64,000 bases of DNA from Desulfogranum marinum (lineage in GTDB: Bacteria; Desulfobacterota; Desulfobulbia; Desulfobulbales; Desulfobulbaceae): contig NZ_JAFFQD010000001.1 in NCBI RefSeq assembly GCF_016918565.1, positions 349,604 to 413,603 on the forward strand, written 5' to 3'. Positions within the stretch are counted from its first letter, which is position 1, and each line of letters begins with the position of its first letter. Below, one piece after another: positions 9,250 through 18,877 of the stretch. A program made the translations under genes and the position numbers. The notes beneath the pieces were generated by a model, which saw only the letters and a list, made by a program, of their open reading frames with translations, was not told the origin of the DNA and did not search any database.

Positions 9250-9270
9250 CTTCTCTCTTTCCCTTGAAAT

Positions 9271-10494
9271 TTAATTTGCCTTCTTCCTCAGGTAGGCAGG
9301 CTCATCATAATCGTGGTTTTCACGATCTTCAAAAATCGGCCTTGGCATCGAAGGCAATCCTTGGGGCTGTCTGTTAGGTTTGGCTGCGGCAAAGGAGTTA
9401 CTTTCCCCCCCTGTAAATTTGCCATCGGCTTCCGCTACGGATTTTACCTGGCTCGTTTTGGCGGTGGGCTGTGGCGGCTCCTGATTTCTCCTCACAACTT
9501 CGAGCTGAGATATGGTTTCCGTTTCATCAATGCTTGAAATACCAGTGGCGATGACAGTGACCCGTAATTCATCTCCCAGCGATTCATCAAACAAGGCACC
9601 GATAATAATATTAGCCTCATCATGCGCCTTTTCCTGAATCAAGGCAGAAGCCTCCATGAACTCATTCATGGTCAGGGTTTCTTCGGCGGCCGAGATATTA
9701 ATAAGGATTCCTCTTGCGCCATCTATACCGACATCTTCAAGCAGTTGATTATCGATCGCCCGCTTGGCAGCCTCACTGGCACGATTCTCACCGACTGCTG
9801 CACCAGATCCCATAATTGCCGGCCCGACTTCTTTCATGACTGTTTTAAGGTCGGCAAAATCCACATTGATATGACCGGGGAGATTAATAAGGTCGGTAAT
9901 ACCTTTTACGGCCTGTAAAAGGACATTATCAACCATCTTCATCATATCCACCAAGGTGGAATTTTTGTTCATCAAACCAAGGAGCCGATCATTGGGTACG
10001 GTGATAATGGTGTCGGCATACTCTTTGAGTTTTTCCCAACCAGCCTCTGCGTTACGCATCCGCTTTTTGGCCTCAAAATAGAATGGCTTGGTCACAACCG
10101 CAACCGTCAGTGCTCCTGCTTCTTTACTGAGCTTCGCTATCTCAGGTGCAGCGCCTGTTCCCGTGCCGCCACCAAGTCCGGCGGTGACAAAAACCATATC
10201 CGCACCCCGCATAGCTTGCTGCAGGTCCTCGTAGCTTTCCTGGGCAGATTCTTTCCCCATCTCGGGGTCAGCACCGGCGCCCATGCCCTTGGTTATCCCT
10301 GGTCCCAGTTGCAGACGGACATCAGCACGTGATTTCTCAAGTGCCTGCATATCCGTATTGGCCACAATAAACTCCACTCCGGCCAACCGGTTTTCAACCA
10401 TTGTATTGATAGCATTACCACCACCGCCACCAACACCGATTACCTTGATTACAGCAACAGATTCTTCTTCAGCCATTCTAAACGGCATGCTCAT
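9271..10494 (-). CDS. ftsZ: Cell division protein FtsZ
   Basis: Tubulin-like GTPase that polymerises into the cytokinetic ring on the inner face of the membrane. The 407-residue sequence has the N-terminal glycine loop (GVGGGGGNA), the tubulin signature GLGGGTGTG at about 105-113, the T7 synergy loop around NVDFADLK that completes the GTPase site of the next subunit, a variable linker (about 320-380) and the conserved C-terminal peptide DEPAYLRKK used to bind FtsA. It is the last gene of the dcw operon, 81 bases after ftsA, and is followed by a terminator. All expected residues are present. Confidence 0.99.
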   Translation of the reverse strand: MSMPFRMAEEESVAVIKVIGVGGGGGNAINTMVENRLAGVEFIVANTDMQALEKSRADVRLQLGPGITKGMGAGADPEMGKESAQESYEDLQQAMRGADMVFVTAGLGGGTGTGAAPEIAKLSKEAGALTVAVVTKPFYFEAKKRMRNAEAGWEKLKEYADTIITVPNDRLLGLMNKNSTLVDMMKMVDNVLLQAVKGITDLINLPGHINVDFADLKTVMKEVGPAIMGSGAAVGENRASEAAKRAIDNQLLEDVGIDGARGILINISAAEETLTMNEFMEASALIQEKAHDEANIIIGALFDESLGDELRVTVIATGISSIDETETISQLEVVRRNQEPPQPTAKTSQVKSVAEADGKFTGGESNSFAAAKPNRQPQGLPSMPRPIFEDRENHDYDEPAYLRKKAN

Positions 10495-10575
10495 CTCCCA
10501 TGAACAATATTCCTAGATTAATTGCACTCGAATATACCATTAATTGTTCTTAGACCAAAGGTATTTTAAGGAAAT

Positions 10576-11799
10576 CTATACAATTTGTTTCAACCAATTT
10601 TTCAACTTACTCACCATCGTGCTGCTCTCTTTCGGCACGTAGTGATTTGCCTTACTGCCATACAGAACCAACCCTACTCCGGTGGTGCAACGAGGGGAAT
10701 TAACATCCTCCATTCGACCCTCCATCCCACTGGGATAACCAATCCGCACCGGCAGATCAAAAATCTGTTCGGCCATCTCGACAATATTGGCTAACAAAGC
10801 GGTACCGCCGGTTATTACCACCCCGGCATTTATCCGGTTACGATACCCTGAGCCACAGATATTTTTGTTAACCATCTGCAGAATTTCTTCCATCCTGGCT
10901 TCAAGAATTTCGACCATCACCCGCTGTGAAACCTTTCTCGGCTTACGGTCACCCACAGTCGGAACTTCAATGATCTGATTTTCTTTTATCATTGACGACA
11001 AAGCACCACCGTACAGGTATTTTAATTCTTCCGCCTCCTGGAGGGGCGTACGCAACCCCACACTCAGATCACTGGTTAAATTGTTCCCCCCAAGGGCCAG
11101 TTCCCAGGTATGCTTGATGGTGCCGTTACAAAAAATGGCCAGATCAGTTGTTCCGCCGCCGACATCAATCAAGACAACACCCAACTCCATCTCATCCCGA
11201 GTTAAAACCGCATGGGACGAAGCCACTGATTCCAATACAATCTCTGATACGGCCAAACCGGAACGATTGCAGCTTGTAACCAGATTATGCAGAGCAGTAA
11301 CATCAGCGGTAACGATATGGACATTGGTCACCAAACGAACACCGGTCATACCAAGAGGATTTTGAATACCAGTATGGTCATCGACCATGTATTCCTGCGG
11401 CAGAACATGAACTATCTGCTGATTATCGGATATTTTGACGGTCTGGGCAGCCCTGATAACCGCCTCAATATCCTTTTCCTTTATTTCCTGATTATTAACG
11501 GCAATGATCCCTGGAGAATTAAAGCCCTTGATATGATTGCCGGCAATACCGACGTAAACTGTCTCAATATCACACCCAGCTTGATCTGAAGCAGCGGCAA
11601 CAGCCTGGCGAATCGCCTTGACCGTTGCCTCAATATTGACGACAACACCATTCTTCAGCCCAGATGACGCAGCAGTGCCCACCCCAACCACTTCAATCCT
11701 GTCTTCAAAAATTTCGCCGACAACAGCCAGGACCTTTGTTGTACCTATATCCAGCCCGGCTATCAGCTCACCGGATCCACGTACTTCGATTTCTTCCAT
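10576..11799 (-). CDS. ftsA: Cell division protein FtsA
   Basis: Actin-fold protein that tethers FtsZ to the membrane. It has the phosphate-1 motif IAGLDIGTTKV near the N-terminus, the SHS2-type 1C insert, the phosphate-2 motif LIDVGGGTTDLA, an adenosine motif VITGGTA, and a C-terminal amphipathic helix (SKLKNWLKQIV) that serves as the membrane anchor. Its length of 407 is usual. It starts 6 bases after the ftsQ stop and precedes ftsZ, the canonical order. Confidence 0.98.
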   Translation of the reverse strand: MEEIEVRGSGELIAGLDIGTTKVLAVVGEIFEDRIEVVGVGTAASSGLKNGVVVNIEATVKAIRQAVAAASDQAGCDIETVYVGIAGNHIKGFNSPGIIAVNNQEIKEKDIEAVIRAAQTVKISDNQQIVHVLPQEYMVDDHTGIQNPLGMTGVRLVTNVHIVTADVTALHNLVTSCNRSGLAVSEIVLESVASSHAVLTRDEMELGVVLIDVGGGTTDLAIFCNGTIKHTWELALGGNNLTSDLSVGLRTPLQEAEELKYLYGGALSSMIKENQIIEVPTVGDRKPRKVSQRVMVEILEARMEEILQMVNKNICGSGYRNRINAGVVITGGTALLANIVEMAEQIFDLPVRIGYPSGMEGRMEDVNSPRCTTGVGLVLYGSKANHYVPKESSTMVSKLKNWLKQIV

Positions 11800-11805
11800 G
11801 CTACC

Positions 11806-12750
11806 CTACCTGTCAAGTTCAGCTCGAGCGACTAAGACCTTATTTTCCATGTAATCCATCCGGATGGATGCAATCCCTTCTATCTTTTTTTTGCGGTACA
11901 GCCGTTCCAGAATTTTTACTAGACGGTAGTACCTGGTATAAATTTTTTCTGTCCCGAAGTAGATAGGAAAAGGCTGATCAACCAAATAAACTATCAAACC
12001 CTGCCGATTATCCACATGTACTTCAGATATTGATTGTATAGGGAGAATAGCATTCCCCTTGGCGGCCAGCTTCAGCAATACTAGTGCCGATTCCGCCAAG
12101 GTACCTTGAGGCAGTTGGTTTGCCGATTTTACTGTTCCCCACTTAATACCGGTAATGACAGGATAATCAAAATCCTGCCCCAAAAGCAAGGGCGCAAACA
12201 ACGCCCCCTTATTATTAAGATAAAACAACTTACTGCCGGAAGCATTTTCGATATTCACCAGTGCCAGCGGTCGATGCTCCCTGACCTTGATTTCAATTGC
12301 CGATGGCCATCGCTTTGTAAGAGTAACCCGCTCTACCCAAGGCAAACTGCTGATCGCCCTTTCGGCTGCTTTGGTATTCACGGCAAACAGACTCTGCCCC
12401 TGCTCAATGTTTCCCTTTTTTAAAATCTGTGGCAGAGCACTTACCCTTTGCCCTTTTACCTGTATCTCGGTGAGTCGAAAAACATCTGAGCGCATGAGGA
12501 GCGCATAGGCCCCCCAGGAAAAAAAACCGGCAATAACGCAAAGAAAAACCAGAGTCGCCACGCCCCGTGAGTACCACTTAATCTGCGCCTGACGCTGGAC
12601 ACCCACAATAGAATGCTGCATTCCCGGTGGCGAGGGATTGTGCTTTTTCCTGGTAATTTTTCTTTTCAAGCGATCCAGTATGCGCACCAATACCCCCTTC
12701 TTTTTGCTTGGTGGGCGGGGAGAAAAGCCTCCTGGTGTGTAGGCGACCAT
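11806..12750 (-). CDS. ftsQ: Cell division protein FtsQ
   Basis: Bitopic divisome protein that links early and late division proteins in the periplasm. It has a basic cytoplasmic tail, one membrane helix at about 60-82 (VATLVFLCVIAGFFSWGAYALL), a POTRA domain (FRLTEIQVKGQ to PSAIEIKVREH) and the beta domain to the end. At 314 residues it is a little longer than E. coli FtsQ because of the 58-residue tail. No ddl gene lies between murB and ftsQ, as in some other lineages. It is followed closely by ftsA. Confidence 0.93.
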   Translation of the reverse strand: MVAYTPGGFSPRPPSKKKGVLVRILDRLKRKITRKKHNPSPPGMQHSIVGVQRQAQIKWYSRGVATLVFLCVIAGFFSWGAYALLMRSDVFRLTEIQVKGQRVSALPQILKKGNIEQGQSLFAVNTKAAERAISSLPWVERVTLTKRWPSAIEIKVREHRPLALVNIENASGSKLFYLNNKGALFAPLLLGQDFDYPVITGIKWGTVKSANQLPQGTLAESALVLLKLAAKGNAILPIQSISEVHVDNRQGLIVYLVDQPFPIYFGTEKIYTRYYRLVKILERLYRKKKIEGIASIRMDYMENKVLVARAELDR

Positions 12751-12766
12751 ACTGTTTCGATATCCT

Positions 12767-13696
12767 TTAATAAATGTGTACTTCCGGTTCCAGCTGAACC
12801 CCTATTTCTGTTTCGACCTTTTCCTGTATAAGTTCCATGAGATTGATGATATCCTGCGGTACGGCACCACCATTATTTATGATGAAATTAGCATGTTTGT
12901 CGGAAATTTTAGCTCCACCCAACTGAAAACCTTTTAAGCCAACCGCCTCTATCAATCGCCCGGCTGAATCGTCCTTCGGGTTTTTAAAAAAAGACCCTGC
13001 AGATCCCGATCCGCCTGGCTGGTGCAACTTCCGCCAATGGGCGTATTCTCTGCATCGTTGCTGAACCTGTTGTGCTTCCCCTAATGTTAACTGCAAAGTA
13101 CAACCGGTTATAACATATCGCTGCCCTGCTGATTCACGGGGCAAACAAGTTGTCCGATACCCAAAAGTAATCTCTTCTGCAGGCACTTCCCACTCCTGCC
13201 CTGTGTGGTCCATCAGCATCACCGAATGCACGATATCGGCCATTTGACTTCCATGGGCACCTGCATTCATACGAATCGCGCCCCCCACTGTTCCGGGAAT
13301 GCCTGTCGCCCATTCCATGCCGGTCAACGCCTTTTGCGAACAAAAGGAAACCAGCTTGCCTAACCTGCATCCAGCACCAACACTAACAAAAATATTGCCG
13401 GCAGTTTCCCTTTTTCCCGCCACTTGAATTTCCGTAAAACGGTCACCAAGCTGGAAAAACATACCTTTTACATGCCTGGTTACAACAAGGATGTTCGACC
13501 CGCCGCCAAGTATTGTCCATGATATGCCCTCTGCTTCTGCCCAGAGCAAAAAAGCGGCAAGTTCGCCTCGTGTTTTCACTTTCACCAACGCATCCACCCT
13601 ACCGCCGACTTTAAAGGTCGAATGGATCCCCATATCCACATGCCACTGCACATGCGAAACGCGCTGCTCTAATTGTCTGCGCTGGTTGCTGGTCAT
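12767..13696 (-). CDS. murB: UDP-N-acetylenolpyruvoylglucosamine reductase MurB
   Basis: FAD enzyme that reduces UDP-GlcNAc-enolpyruvate to UDP-MurNAc with NADPH. The N-terminal STFKVGGRVDALV motif and the FAD-binding stretch ILGGGSNILV mark the PP-type FAD domain. The proton-donor serine sits in GSAGSFFKNP, which also marks the shorter MurB type (309 residues). The start codon overlaps the murC stop (TAATG), indicating translational coupling. Confidence 0.97.
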   Translation of the reverse strand: MTSNQRRQLEQRVSHVQWHVDMGIHSTFKVGGRVDALVKVKTRGELAAFLLWAEAEGISWTILGGGSNILVVTRHVKGMFFQLGDRFTEIQVAGKRETAGNIFVSVGAGCRLGKLVSFCSQKALTGMEWATGIPGTVGGAIRMNAGAHGSQMADIVHSVMLMDHTGQEWEVPAEEITFGYRTTCLPRESAGQRYVITGCTLQLTLGEAQQVQQRCREYAHWRKLHQPGGSGSAGSFFKNPKDDSAGRLIEAVGLKGFQLGGAKISDKHANFIINNGGAVPQDIINLMELIQEKVETEIGVQLEPEVHIY

Positions 13697-15087
13697 TAAT
13701 CCCTTCTATTTTTTTCGGTAATAAGGTGCAGCATTTGTTCGCCGGTACGCACAATATTGCCTGCTCCCAAGGTTAACAGCAAATCATTTTCCTGCAAAAG
13801 AGGAAGCAGTTCGGACGGTGCATCAATGAGCCTTGGAATATAGAAAGTGTTGCGTTGTCCATGCTTTTTTATTGCTTCCTGCAAGGCCAAAGCAGTTACG
13901 CCCTCAATCGGCGCCTCACTTGCCGGATAAATATCAGTAAGAATCAATACGTCCGCCCGGTGGAAAGCTGTAGTAAACTCATCAAACAAGCCCTGCGTCC
14001 TGCTGTAACGATGGGGCTGAAACGCTACCACCAGCCTCTTCTCCGGCCAGGCTTCTCGTACCGCATCGAGGGTTGCCCGAATTTCTGTCGGGTGATGCCC
14101 GTAATCATCTACCACCAGCACCCCCCCGGACTCGCCTTTAACCTCTATACGTCGCTCAACCCCTTGAAAACCTTGCAGTGCAGTGGCGATAATGGAAAAA
14201 TCAATTTCAAGTTCCAGCCCCACTGCGATAGCTGCCAGACTGTTGTAGATAGTGTGTCGTCCCGGCCAGTTGAGGGTTACCTGACCCAATTCCTCCTGCC
14301 GTCTCTTGACGGTAAAACTGGTACCACCATCGGCAGAGACAATCCGAGTAGCATACAGATCAGCCTGTTCAGTCAGCCCGTACGTTATGGTTCTTTTATG
14401 GATCTCCGGTAGCAACGCAGCGACATTTTTATCGTCAAAACAAACAATTGCAACGCCATAAAAGGGTAATCGGTTAATAAACTCCAAAAAGACATCTTTG
14501 ATATGCTCTATGTCACGGTAGTAATCCAAATGCTCCAAATCAATATTGGTTACCACTTCAATCACAGGAGACAATTTCAAGAAAGAACCATCGCTTTCAT
14601 CAGCCTCCGCCACCAGGAACTCACCTTCGCCCAGCTTTGCATTACCTCCCAGGCTTGCAACCTTGCCCCCAACCACTATGGTCGGATCCAATGCAGCCTC
14701 ACCTAAGATAGTAGCAACTAAAGAAGTAGTAGATGTCTTACCATGACTGCCGGCAATTGCTATACCGTATTTTTTTAACCGCATCAGCTCGGCAAGCATC
14801 TCTGCCCGTTGAATCACGGGTATATGTTCTTCCAGGGCTTGAGCGACTTCCGGGTTGTCTTCTGCAATAGCGGTAGAGGTGACGACAACATCAGCACCAC
14901 CCACCCATTGGCGTTCATGTCCACGATAGATTTTAGCGCCAAGTTGCTCCAGTTTTGCGGTTATATCTGTTACCTGCAGGTCAGACCCACTTACGGTATA
15001 GCCAAGATTCAAAAGCAGTTCGGCGATCCCGGACATACCAATCCCACCGATTCCGACAAAATGAATATGTTTTGTTTTTCTGTACAT
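13696..15087 (-). CDS. murC: UDP-N-acetylmuramate-L-alanine ligase MurC
   Basis: First Mur ligase, adding L-Ala to UDP-MurNAc with ATP. The N-terminal UDP-binding loop is [12 protein letters not shown], and the P-loop GSHGKTSTT lies at about 112-120. The central and C-terminal ligase domains carry the Mur pattern ([20 protein letters not shown]). At 463 residues it has the normal length. It starts 5 bases after murG ends and overlaps murB by one base. Confidence 0.97.
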   Translation of the reverse strand: MYRKTKHIHFVGIGGIGMSGIAELLLNLGYTVSGSDLQVTDITAKLEQLGAKIYRGHERQWVGGADVVVTSTAIAEDNPEVAQALEEHIPVIQRAEMLAELMRLKKYGIAIAGSHGKTSTTSLVATILGEAALDPTIVVGGKVASLGGNAKLGEGEFLVAEADESDGSFLKLSPVIEVVTNIDLEHLDYYRDIEHIKDVFLEFINRLPFYGVAIVCFDDKNVAALLPEIHKRTITYGLTEQADLYATRIVSADGGTSFTVKRRQEELGQVTLNWPGRHTIYNSLAAIAVGLELEIDFSIIATALQGFQGVERRIEVKGESGGVLVVDDYGHHPTEIRATLDAVREAWPEKRLVVAFQPHRYSRTQGLFDEFTTAFHRADVLILTDIYPASEAPIEGVTALALQEAIKKHGQRNTFYIPRLIDAPSELLPLLQENDLLLTLGAGNIVRTGEQMLHLITEKNRRD

Positions 15088-15092
15088 AGCTT

Positions 15093-16208
15093 TTAATACT
15101 CGTTTTGCTTGCCCTGCTTTTTATTTTCAATAAGGCGCAAACACTGTTCCACGATTCGATCAGTAGCTTCCGGCACTCCCATTTCCCGCATATTGGCTGC
15201 CATTGCACACAACTCATCTTCCGGTTTGAGCAATAAACTTCGCAGCAACGTTGCCAATTCATCCCCTGAAAGAGTATCCTGATGTCGTACTAGACATCCC
15301 CCTCCATTGGCGTAATATTCTGCATTAGTTTGCTGATGATTATCCGCTGCGTAGGGATAAGGGATCAGCACTGCCGGCAGTCCTACCACGGCAAGTTCAG
15401 CCAAGGTTGTGGCACCCGCTCTCGATACCACAAAATGAGCACGCCTGTAAAGCTTTGCCATATCTCTAAAAAAAGGCTGTACCTCGGCCTCCACATCCAA
15501 GTCATCATAAGCTCCGGCAACCATCTGGTAATCCTGCTGACCTGTTTGATGTATAACATGGAAGCGGTGTCCTTTTTCTACCATTTTCCTGACTGCTTCA
15601 AGAAATAAAACATTGATCCTGTGCGCGCCTTGACTGCCCCCTAAAACAAGTAATGTTAACGGTTCCTGATACACTTTGGAAACTTTGGCTATATCCAGGA
15701 TTTCCCGGCGTACCGGGTTGCCGGTCTGCACGACCTTTGCCGCAGGAAATCTATCACCGCATGGAATTGAAGTGCAAATAGTATCAGCTATCCTTCCGGC
15801 AAGCCTGTTTGCAAGTCCCGGCACAGAATTCTGTTCATGAATGCACACTGGTATAGCCAGTAATTTTGCGGCAACCATCACAGGTCCGGTAACATACCCA
15901 CCAACTGCAAAAACCAGATCGGCTTTAAATCGTCTTAAAATTTTTATAGCGCTTAGCACAGCTGCGGGCTGTTGAACCAGGCTGCGAGCCTTCTCGATAA
16001 CCGTTGACCCTTTCAATCCACTGCAGTTGAGTACCACTGTCTCCATATTCGTCCCGGCCAGGACCTGCTGATCAATCGCCCTTGAAGTTCCAATAAACAA
16101 AACCTCTGTTTTCTCAACAGCTTGCTGCATTGCCTTTGCCAGAGCTAACCCTGGAAACAAGTGCCCTCCAGTTCCCCCACCAGTAACAACTAAACGCATT
16201 CGCCACAT
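15093..16208 (-). CDS. murG: Lipid II synthase MurG
   Basis: Peripheral membrane GT-B transferase that adds GlcNAc from UDP-GlcNAc to lipid I. It shows the N-terminal G loop [17 protein letters not shown], the second G loop [11 protein letters not shown] and the donor motif [24 protein letters not shown]. The start is either the ATG at 16208 or the one at 16199 (MRLVVTGGG). Both overlap the end of the upstream small Cys-rich gene, by 19 or 10 bases. ftsW, normally just upstream of murG, is missing here. Confidence 0.97.
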   Translation of the reverse strand: MWRMRLVVTGGGTGGHLFPGLALAKAMQQAVEKTEVLFIGTSRAIDQQVLAGTNMETVVLNCSGLKGSTVIEKARSLVQQPAAVLSAIKILRRFKADLVFAVGGYVTGPVMVAAKLLAIPVCIHEQNSVPGLANRLAGRIADTICTSIPCGDRFPAAKVVQTGNPVRREILDIAKVSKVYQEPLTLLVLGGSQGAHRINVLFLEAVRKMVEKGHRFHVIHQTGQQDYQMVAGAYDDLDVEAEVQPFFRDMAKLYRRAHFVVSRAGATTLAELAVVGLPAVLIPYPYAADNHQQTNAEYYANGGGCLVRHQDTLSGDELATLLRSLLLKPEDELCAMAANMREMGVPEATDRIVEQCLRLIENKKQGKQNEY

Positions 16209-16402
16209 CCGCCATGGTGCAATTGCAAGCTACTGCCATCGAGATCCGGAGCAAACATTTTCTCAATTTCCGCCATGGTTTCTTGAAAACACTGCGGACA
16301 ATAGCCATGGCTGACAACAGCCCCTTCGACGAAACGATTGCTATACCTCCATATGCCGCTACGCTCTACCCTGTTGCAGAGACAGCACACTTTGATTGTC
16401 AT
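16190..16402 (-). CDS. Small Cys-rich putative zinc protein in the ftsW position
   Basis: A 70-residue protein with three Cys pairs: CCLC (C6-C9), CPQC within SHGYCPQC (H32, C35, C38) and CGEC (C66-C69), plus W18. The first two pairs and the tryptophan match the spacing of the C-terminal domain of the response regulator at 1543-2154 (CSEC...W...SHGICPEC), so it looks like a free-standing version of that module with an added C-terminal pair. It is certainly translated: its ATG overlaps the murD stop (ATGA) and its end overlaps the murG start. It occupies the slot between murD and murG where ftsW normally lies. It has no membrane segment and cannot replace FtsW chemically. Function unknown. Confidence 0.75.
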   Translation of the reverse strand: MTIKVCCLCNRVERSGIWRYSNRFVEGAVVSHGYCPQCFQETMAEIEKMFAPDLDGSSLQLHHGGCGECV

Positions 16403-17784
16403 TGCACCCCCTTTTCTTTCTTCTCATGCTGCAATCGATGCACACTCTCCATGAACACCCTTCCCCGCTCTTCATATCCGGCATACATGTCAAAGCTTGC
16501 ACATCCCGGGGCAAGCAAAACCAAGTCTCCACGCTGTGCACACCTGCGAGCTACCTGAACGGCATCATCCATTGACTCTGCAATGGCAACAGGCACTATA
16601 TCGCCAAACACCTGCTTCATTTTTTCTGCTGCCTCTCCAAGCAGTATAAGCCGGCGCACTTTTTGTGCTACGACATCGCGCAACAACTGCCAGTCGCCAC
16701 CTTTTTCTCTGCCTCCCGCGATCAATACCACCGGCTCCGTGCACCCTTTGAGTGCAGCATGCATTGCACCATAGTTGGTTGCCTTCGAATCATTTATGTA
16801 TCGAACACCTTCTATCACTGCGACTTCAGTCATTCTATGTAGGGGAGGCTCAAATACCTTGAGTCCACCTTGAACCTCCTCTCGTTTACAACCGGCAAGC
16901 CTAACTGCAAGAATGGCTGCTGCTGCATTGAGGCGATTAACAGAAGAGGTAAGATGCGTATCTTGCAGGTTATAGGTTTCCTGCCTCAACACCCCGTTCT
17001 CTTTGAAGTTCAACTCTACTGCATCTCCGTTAACGACTGCCTCGAACCGCTTGCCTGTCCCAAACCGATAGACGTCAACATTATCCACGCTGGTAATTTC
17101 AGCCAAGCGCTGATCATCTCCCCCCAAAATAAGTCGATCACCTGGACGCTGATGGCTGACCAGCTTGAGTTTGGCGTCGACATAAGCGTCTATTGTATGA
17201 TGACGATCCAAATGGTCTGGCGAAATATTTAAAACCAGGCCGATATCAGGTCTAAAAGCTCCAGCCATGTCCAATTGAAAACTTGAAAGCTCTAACACAA
17301 CTACACTCGATTGCTCTTTGCTTGAAAAATACTCAAGCAAAGGGGTACCGATATTACCTCCAACAAACACCTGCTGCTGAGCATGGGCCAACAACGAGCC
17401 GACTAGAGACGTCACAGTTGTTTTGCCATTGGAACCAGTAACTGCAATTACAGGGACTTGAAAAAGTCCGGCGGCCAATCCGAGCTCCCCTACAATCTTA
17501 ATCCCCTTTTGCCTCACTGCATGCAATACAGGCAGATCAAGTGGGATACCAGGACTGGGCACGACAAAATCAAATGAACTTAAAAATTCTTCTGTATGCC
17601 CTCCAAACTCAAACTGCACCCCTTTGCTCTGCAAATCAGCAGTCAAAGCAGCGTCCAGTTGATCTGCAGTCCTTCCTTCAGATACCCCTACGCAAACATC
17701 ACGATCCAGCAAAAATCGAACAGCAGACAGGCCGGCCTTTCCGCAACCGACCACGACACCTTTCATTCCTGGAAGAAGCAGCAC
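16399..17784 (-). CDS. murD: UDP-N-acetylmuramoylalanine-D-glutamate ligase MurD
   Basis: Adds D-Glu to UDP-MurNAc-L-Ala. It shows the N-terminal Rossmann-like UDP site (VVGCGKAGLSAVRFL), the P-loop TGSNGKTTVTSL at about 116, the HLDRH motif that binds metal and ATP, NDSKATN in the central domain and LLAPGCASFDMY near the C-terminus. At 461 residues the length is normal. It starts 2 bases after mraY ends and overlaps the next small gene by ATGA. Confidence 0.97.
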   Translation of the reverse strand: MLLLPGMKGVVVGCGKAGLSAVRFLLDRDVCVGVSEGRTADQLDAALTADLQSKGVQFEFGGHTEEFLSSFDFVVPSPGIPLDLPVLHAVRQKGIKIVGELGLAAGLFQVPVIAVTGSNGKTTVTSLVGSLLAHAQQQVFVGGNIGTPLLEYFSSKEQSSVVVLELSSFQLDMAGAFRPDIGLVLNISPDHLDRHHTIDAYVDAKLKLVSHQRPGDRLILGGDDQRLAEITSVDNVDVYRFGTGKRFEAVVNGDAVELNFKENGVLRQETYNLQDTHLTSSVNRLNAAAAILAVRLAGCKREEVQGGLKVFEPPLHRMTEVAVIEGVRYINDSKATNYGAMHAALKGCTEPVVLIAGGREKGGDWQLLRDVVAQKVRRLILLGEAAEKMKQVFGDIVPVAIAESMDDAVQVARRCAQRGDLVLLAPGCASFDMYAGYEERGRVFMESVHRLQHEKKEKGVQ

Positions 17785-17786
17785 TG

Positions 17787-18866
17787 TTACCTCAACTTTA
17801 AAGTAGCCAGCCCAATCAGGCCAAGTATAATCGAAATTATCCAGAACCTGACCACTACTTTGGGTTCAACCCACCCCTTTTTCTCAAAATGGTGATGAAT
17901 TGGAGCCATGAGAAAAATCCGTTTCCCTGCTGTGAGCTTAAAATATCCCACCTGAAGGATGACGGAAACCGCTTCCAGCACAAATATACCGCCAACAATG
18001 GCCAGCAGTAATTCTTGTTTGGTAATAATGGAAACAGCACCAAGTGTTCCCCCAAGAGAAAGTGAACCGACATCACCCATAAAAATCTGGGCAGGATAGG
18101 CATTAAACCAGAGAAAACCAAGACATGCGCCGACCAAAGTGCCGCAATACACGGCAACTTCACCAGCACCCTGGACAAAAGGAATCTGTAAATACTGGGC
18201 AACGACCATGTTTCCTGCAACATAGGAGAAAACAAGATACACCGCCCCGGTAATAACAATCGGACCGGCAGCCAGTCCATCAAGGCCATCGGTCAGATTG
18301 ACGGCGTTGGAAGCACCCACAATCACCAGCACTGCTAAAGGAATGTACCACCAACCCAAATCCGGCAGAATGGCCTTAAAAAAAGGTAAACTCAACACCC
18401 CGTCGTAGACTGGATGCAAGATAAGATACAAGCCGACAATAGAAGCACCCACCACCTGCAGCGCTAGCTTTTCCCTGGCTGTCAACCCCCTGGAATTGCC
18501 CTTTCGGATCTTTTTCCAATCATCAACTGATCCGATAATGCCAAAAAAAATGCTAACCCCGAGCAACAACCAAACCAGGCCATTGGTTAAATCAGCCCAA
18601 ATGAAGGTTGAAAAGATCATGGCCGCTAATATGAGCACGCCTCCCATGGTGGGTACGCCCTGTTTTGAAAAATGTGATTCAGGGCCGTCCTCCCTTATTA
18701 CCTGGCCGATTTGTTTCTTTTTTAGCCAGGCGATAAAAATCGGGCCGACTATAATCACAAAAAGAAGGGCCGTAATAGAACTGCCAATGGCCCTAAAGGT
18801 AATATAACGAAAAACATTGAGCCAGCTGTAGTCGATATGAAGAGGATAGAGAAAGTTATAGAGCAT
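17787..18866 (-). CDS. mraY: Phospho-MurNAc-pentapeptide transferase MraY
   Basis: Integral membrane enzyme that transfers phospho-MurNAc-pentapeptide to undecaprenyl phosphate to make lipid I. The 359 residues form about ten membrane helices. Hallmarks include KKKQIGQVIREDGPESHFSK, PTMGG, the aspartate-rich NLTDGLDGLA, the FMGDVGSLSLGG metal site, and the histidine motif APIHHHFEKKG near the C-terminus. It sits between the murEF fusion and murD, as expected. Confidence 0.98.
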   Translation of the reverse strand: MLYNFLYPLHIDYSWLNVFRYITFRAIGSSITALLFVIIVGPIFIAWLKKKQIGQVIREDGPESHFSKQGVPTMGGVLILAAMIFSTFIWADLTNGLVWLLLGVSIFFGIIGSVDDWKKIRKGNSRGLTAREKLALQVVGASIVGLYLILHPVYDGVLSLPFFKAILPDLGWWYIPLAVLVIVGASNAVNLTDGLDGLAAGPIVITGAVYLVFSYVAGNMVVAQYLQIPFVQGAGEVAVYCGTLVGACLGFLWFNAYPAQIFMGDVGSLSLGGTLGAVSIITKQELLLAIVGGIFVLEAVSVILQVGYFKLTAGKRIFLMAPIHHHFEKKGWVEPKVVVRFWIISIILGLIGLATLKLR

Positions 18867-18877
18867 AGCGCATCCCG

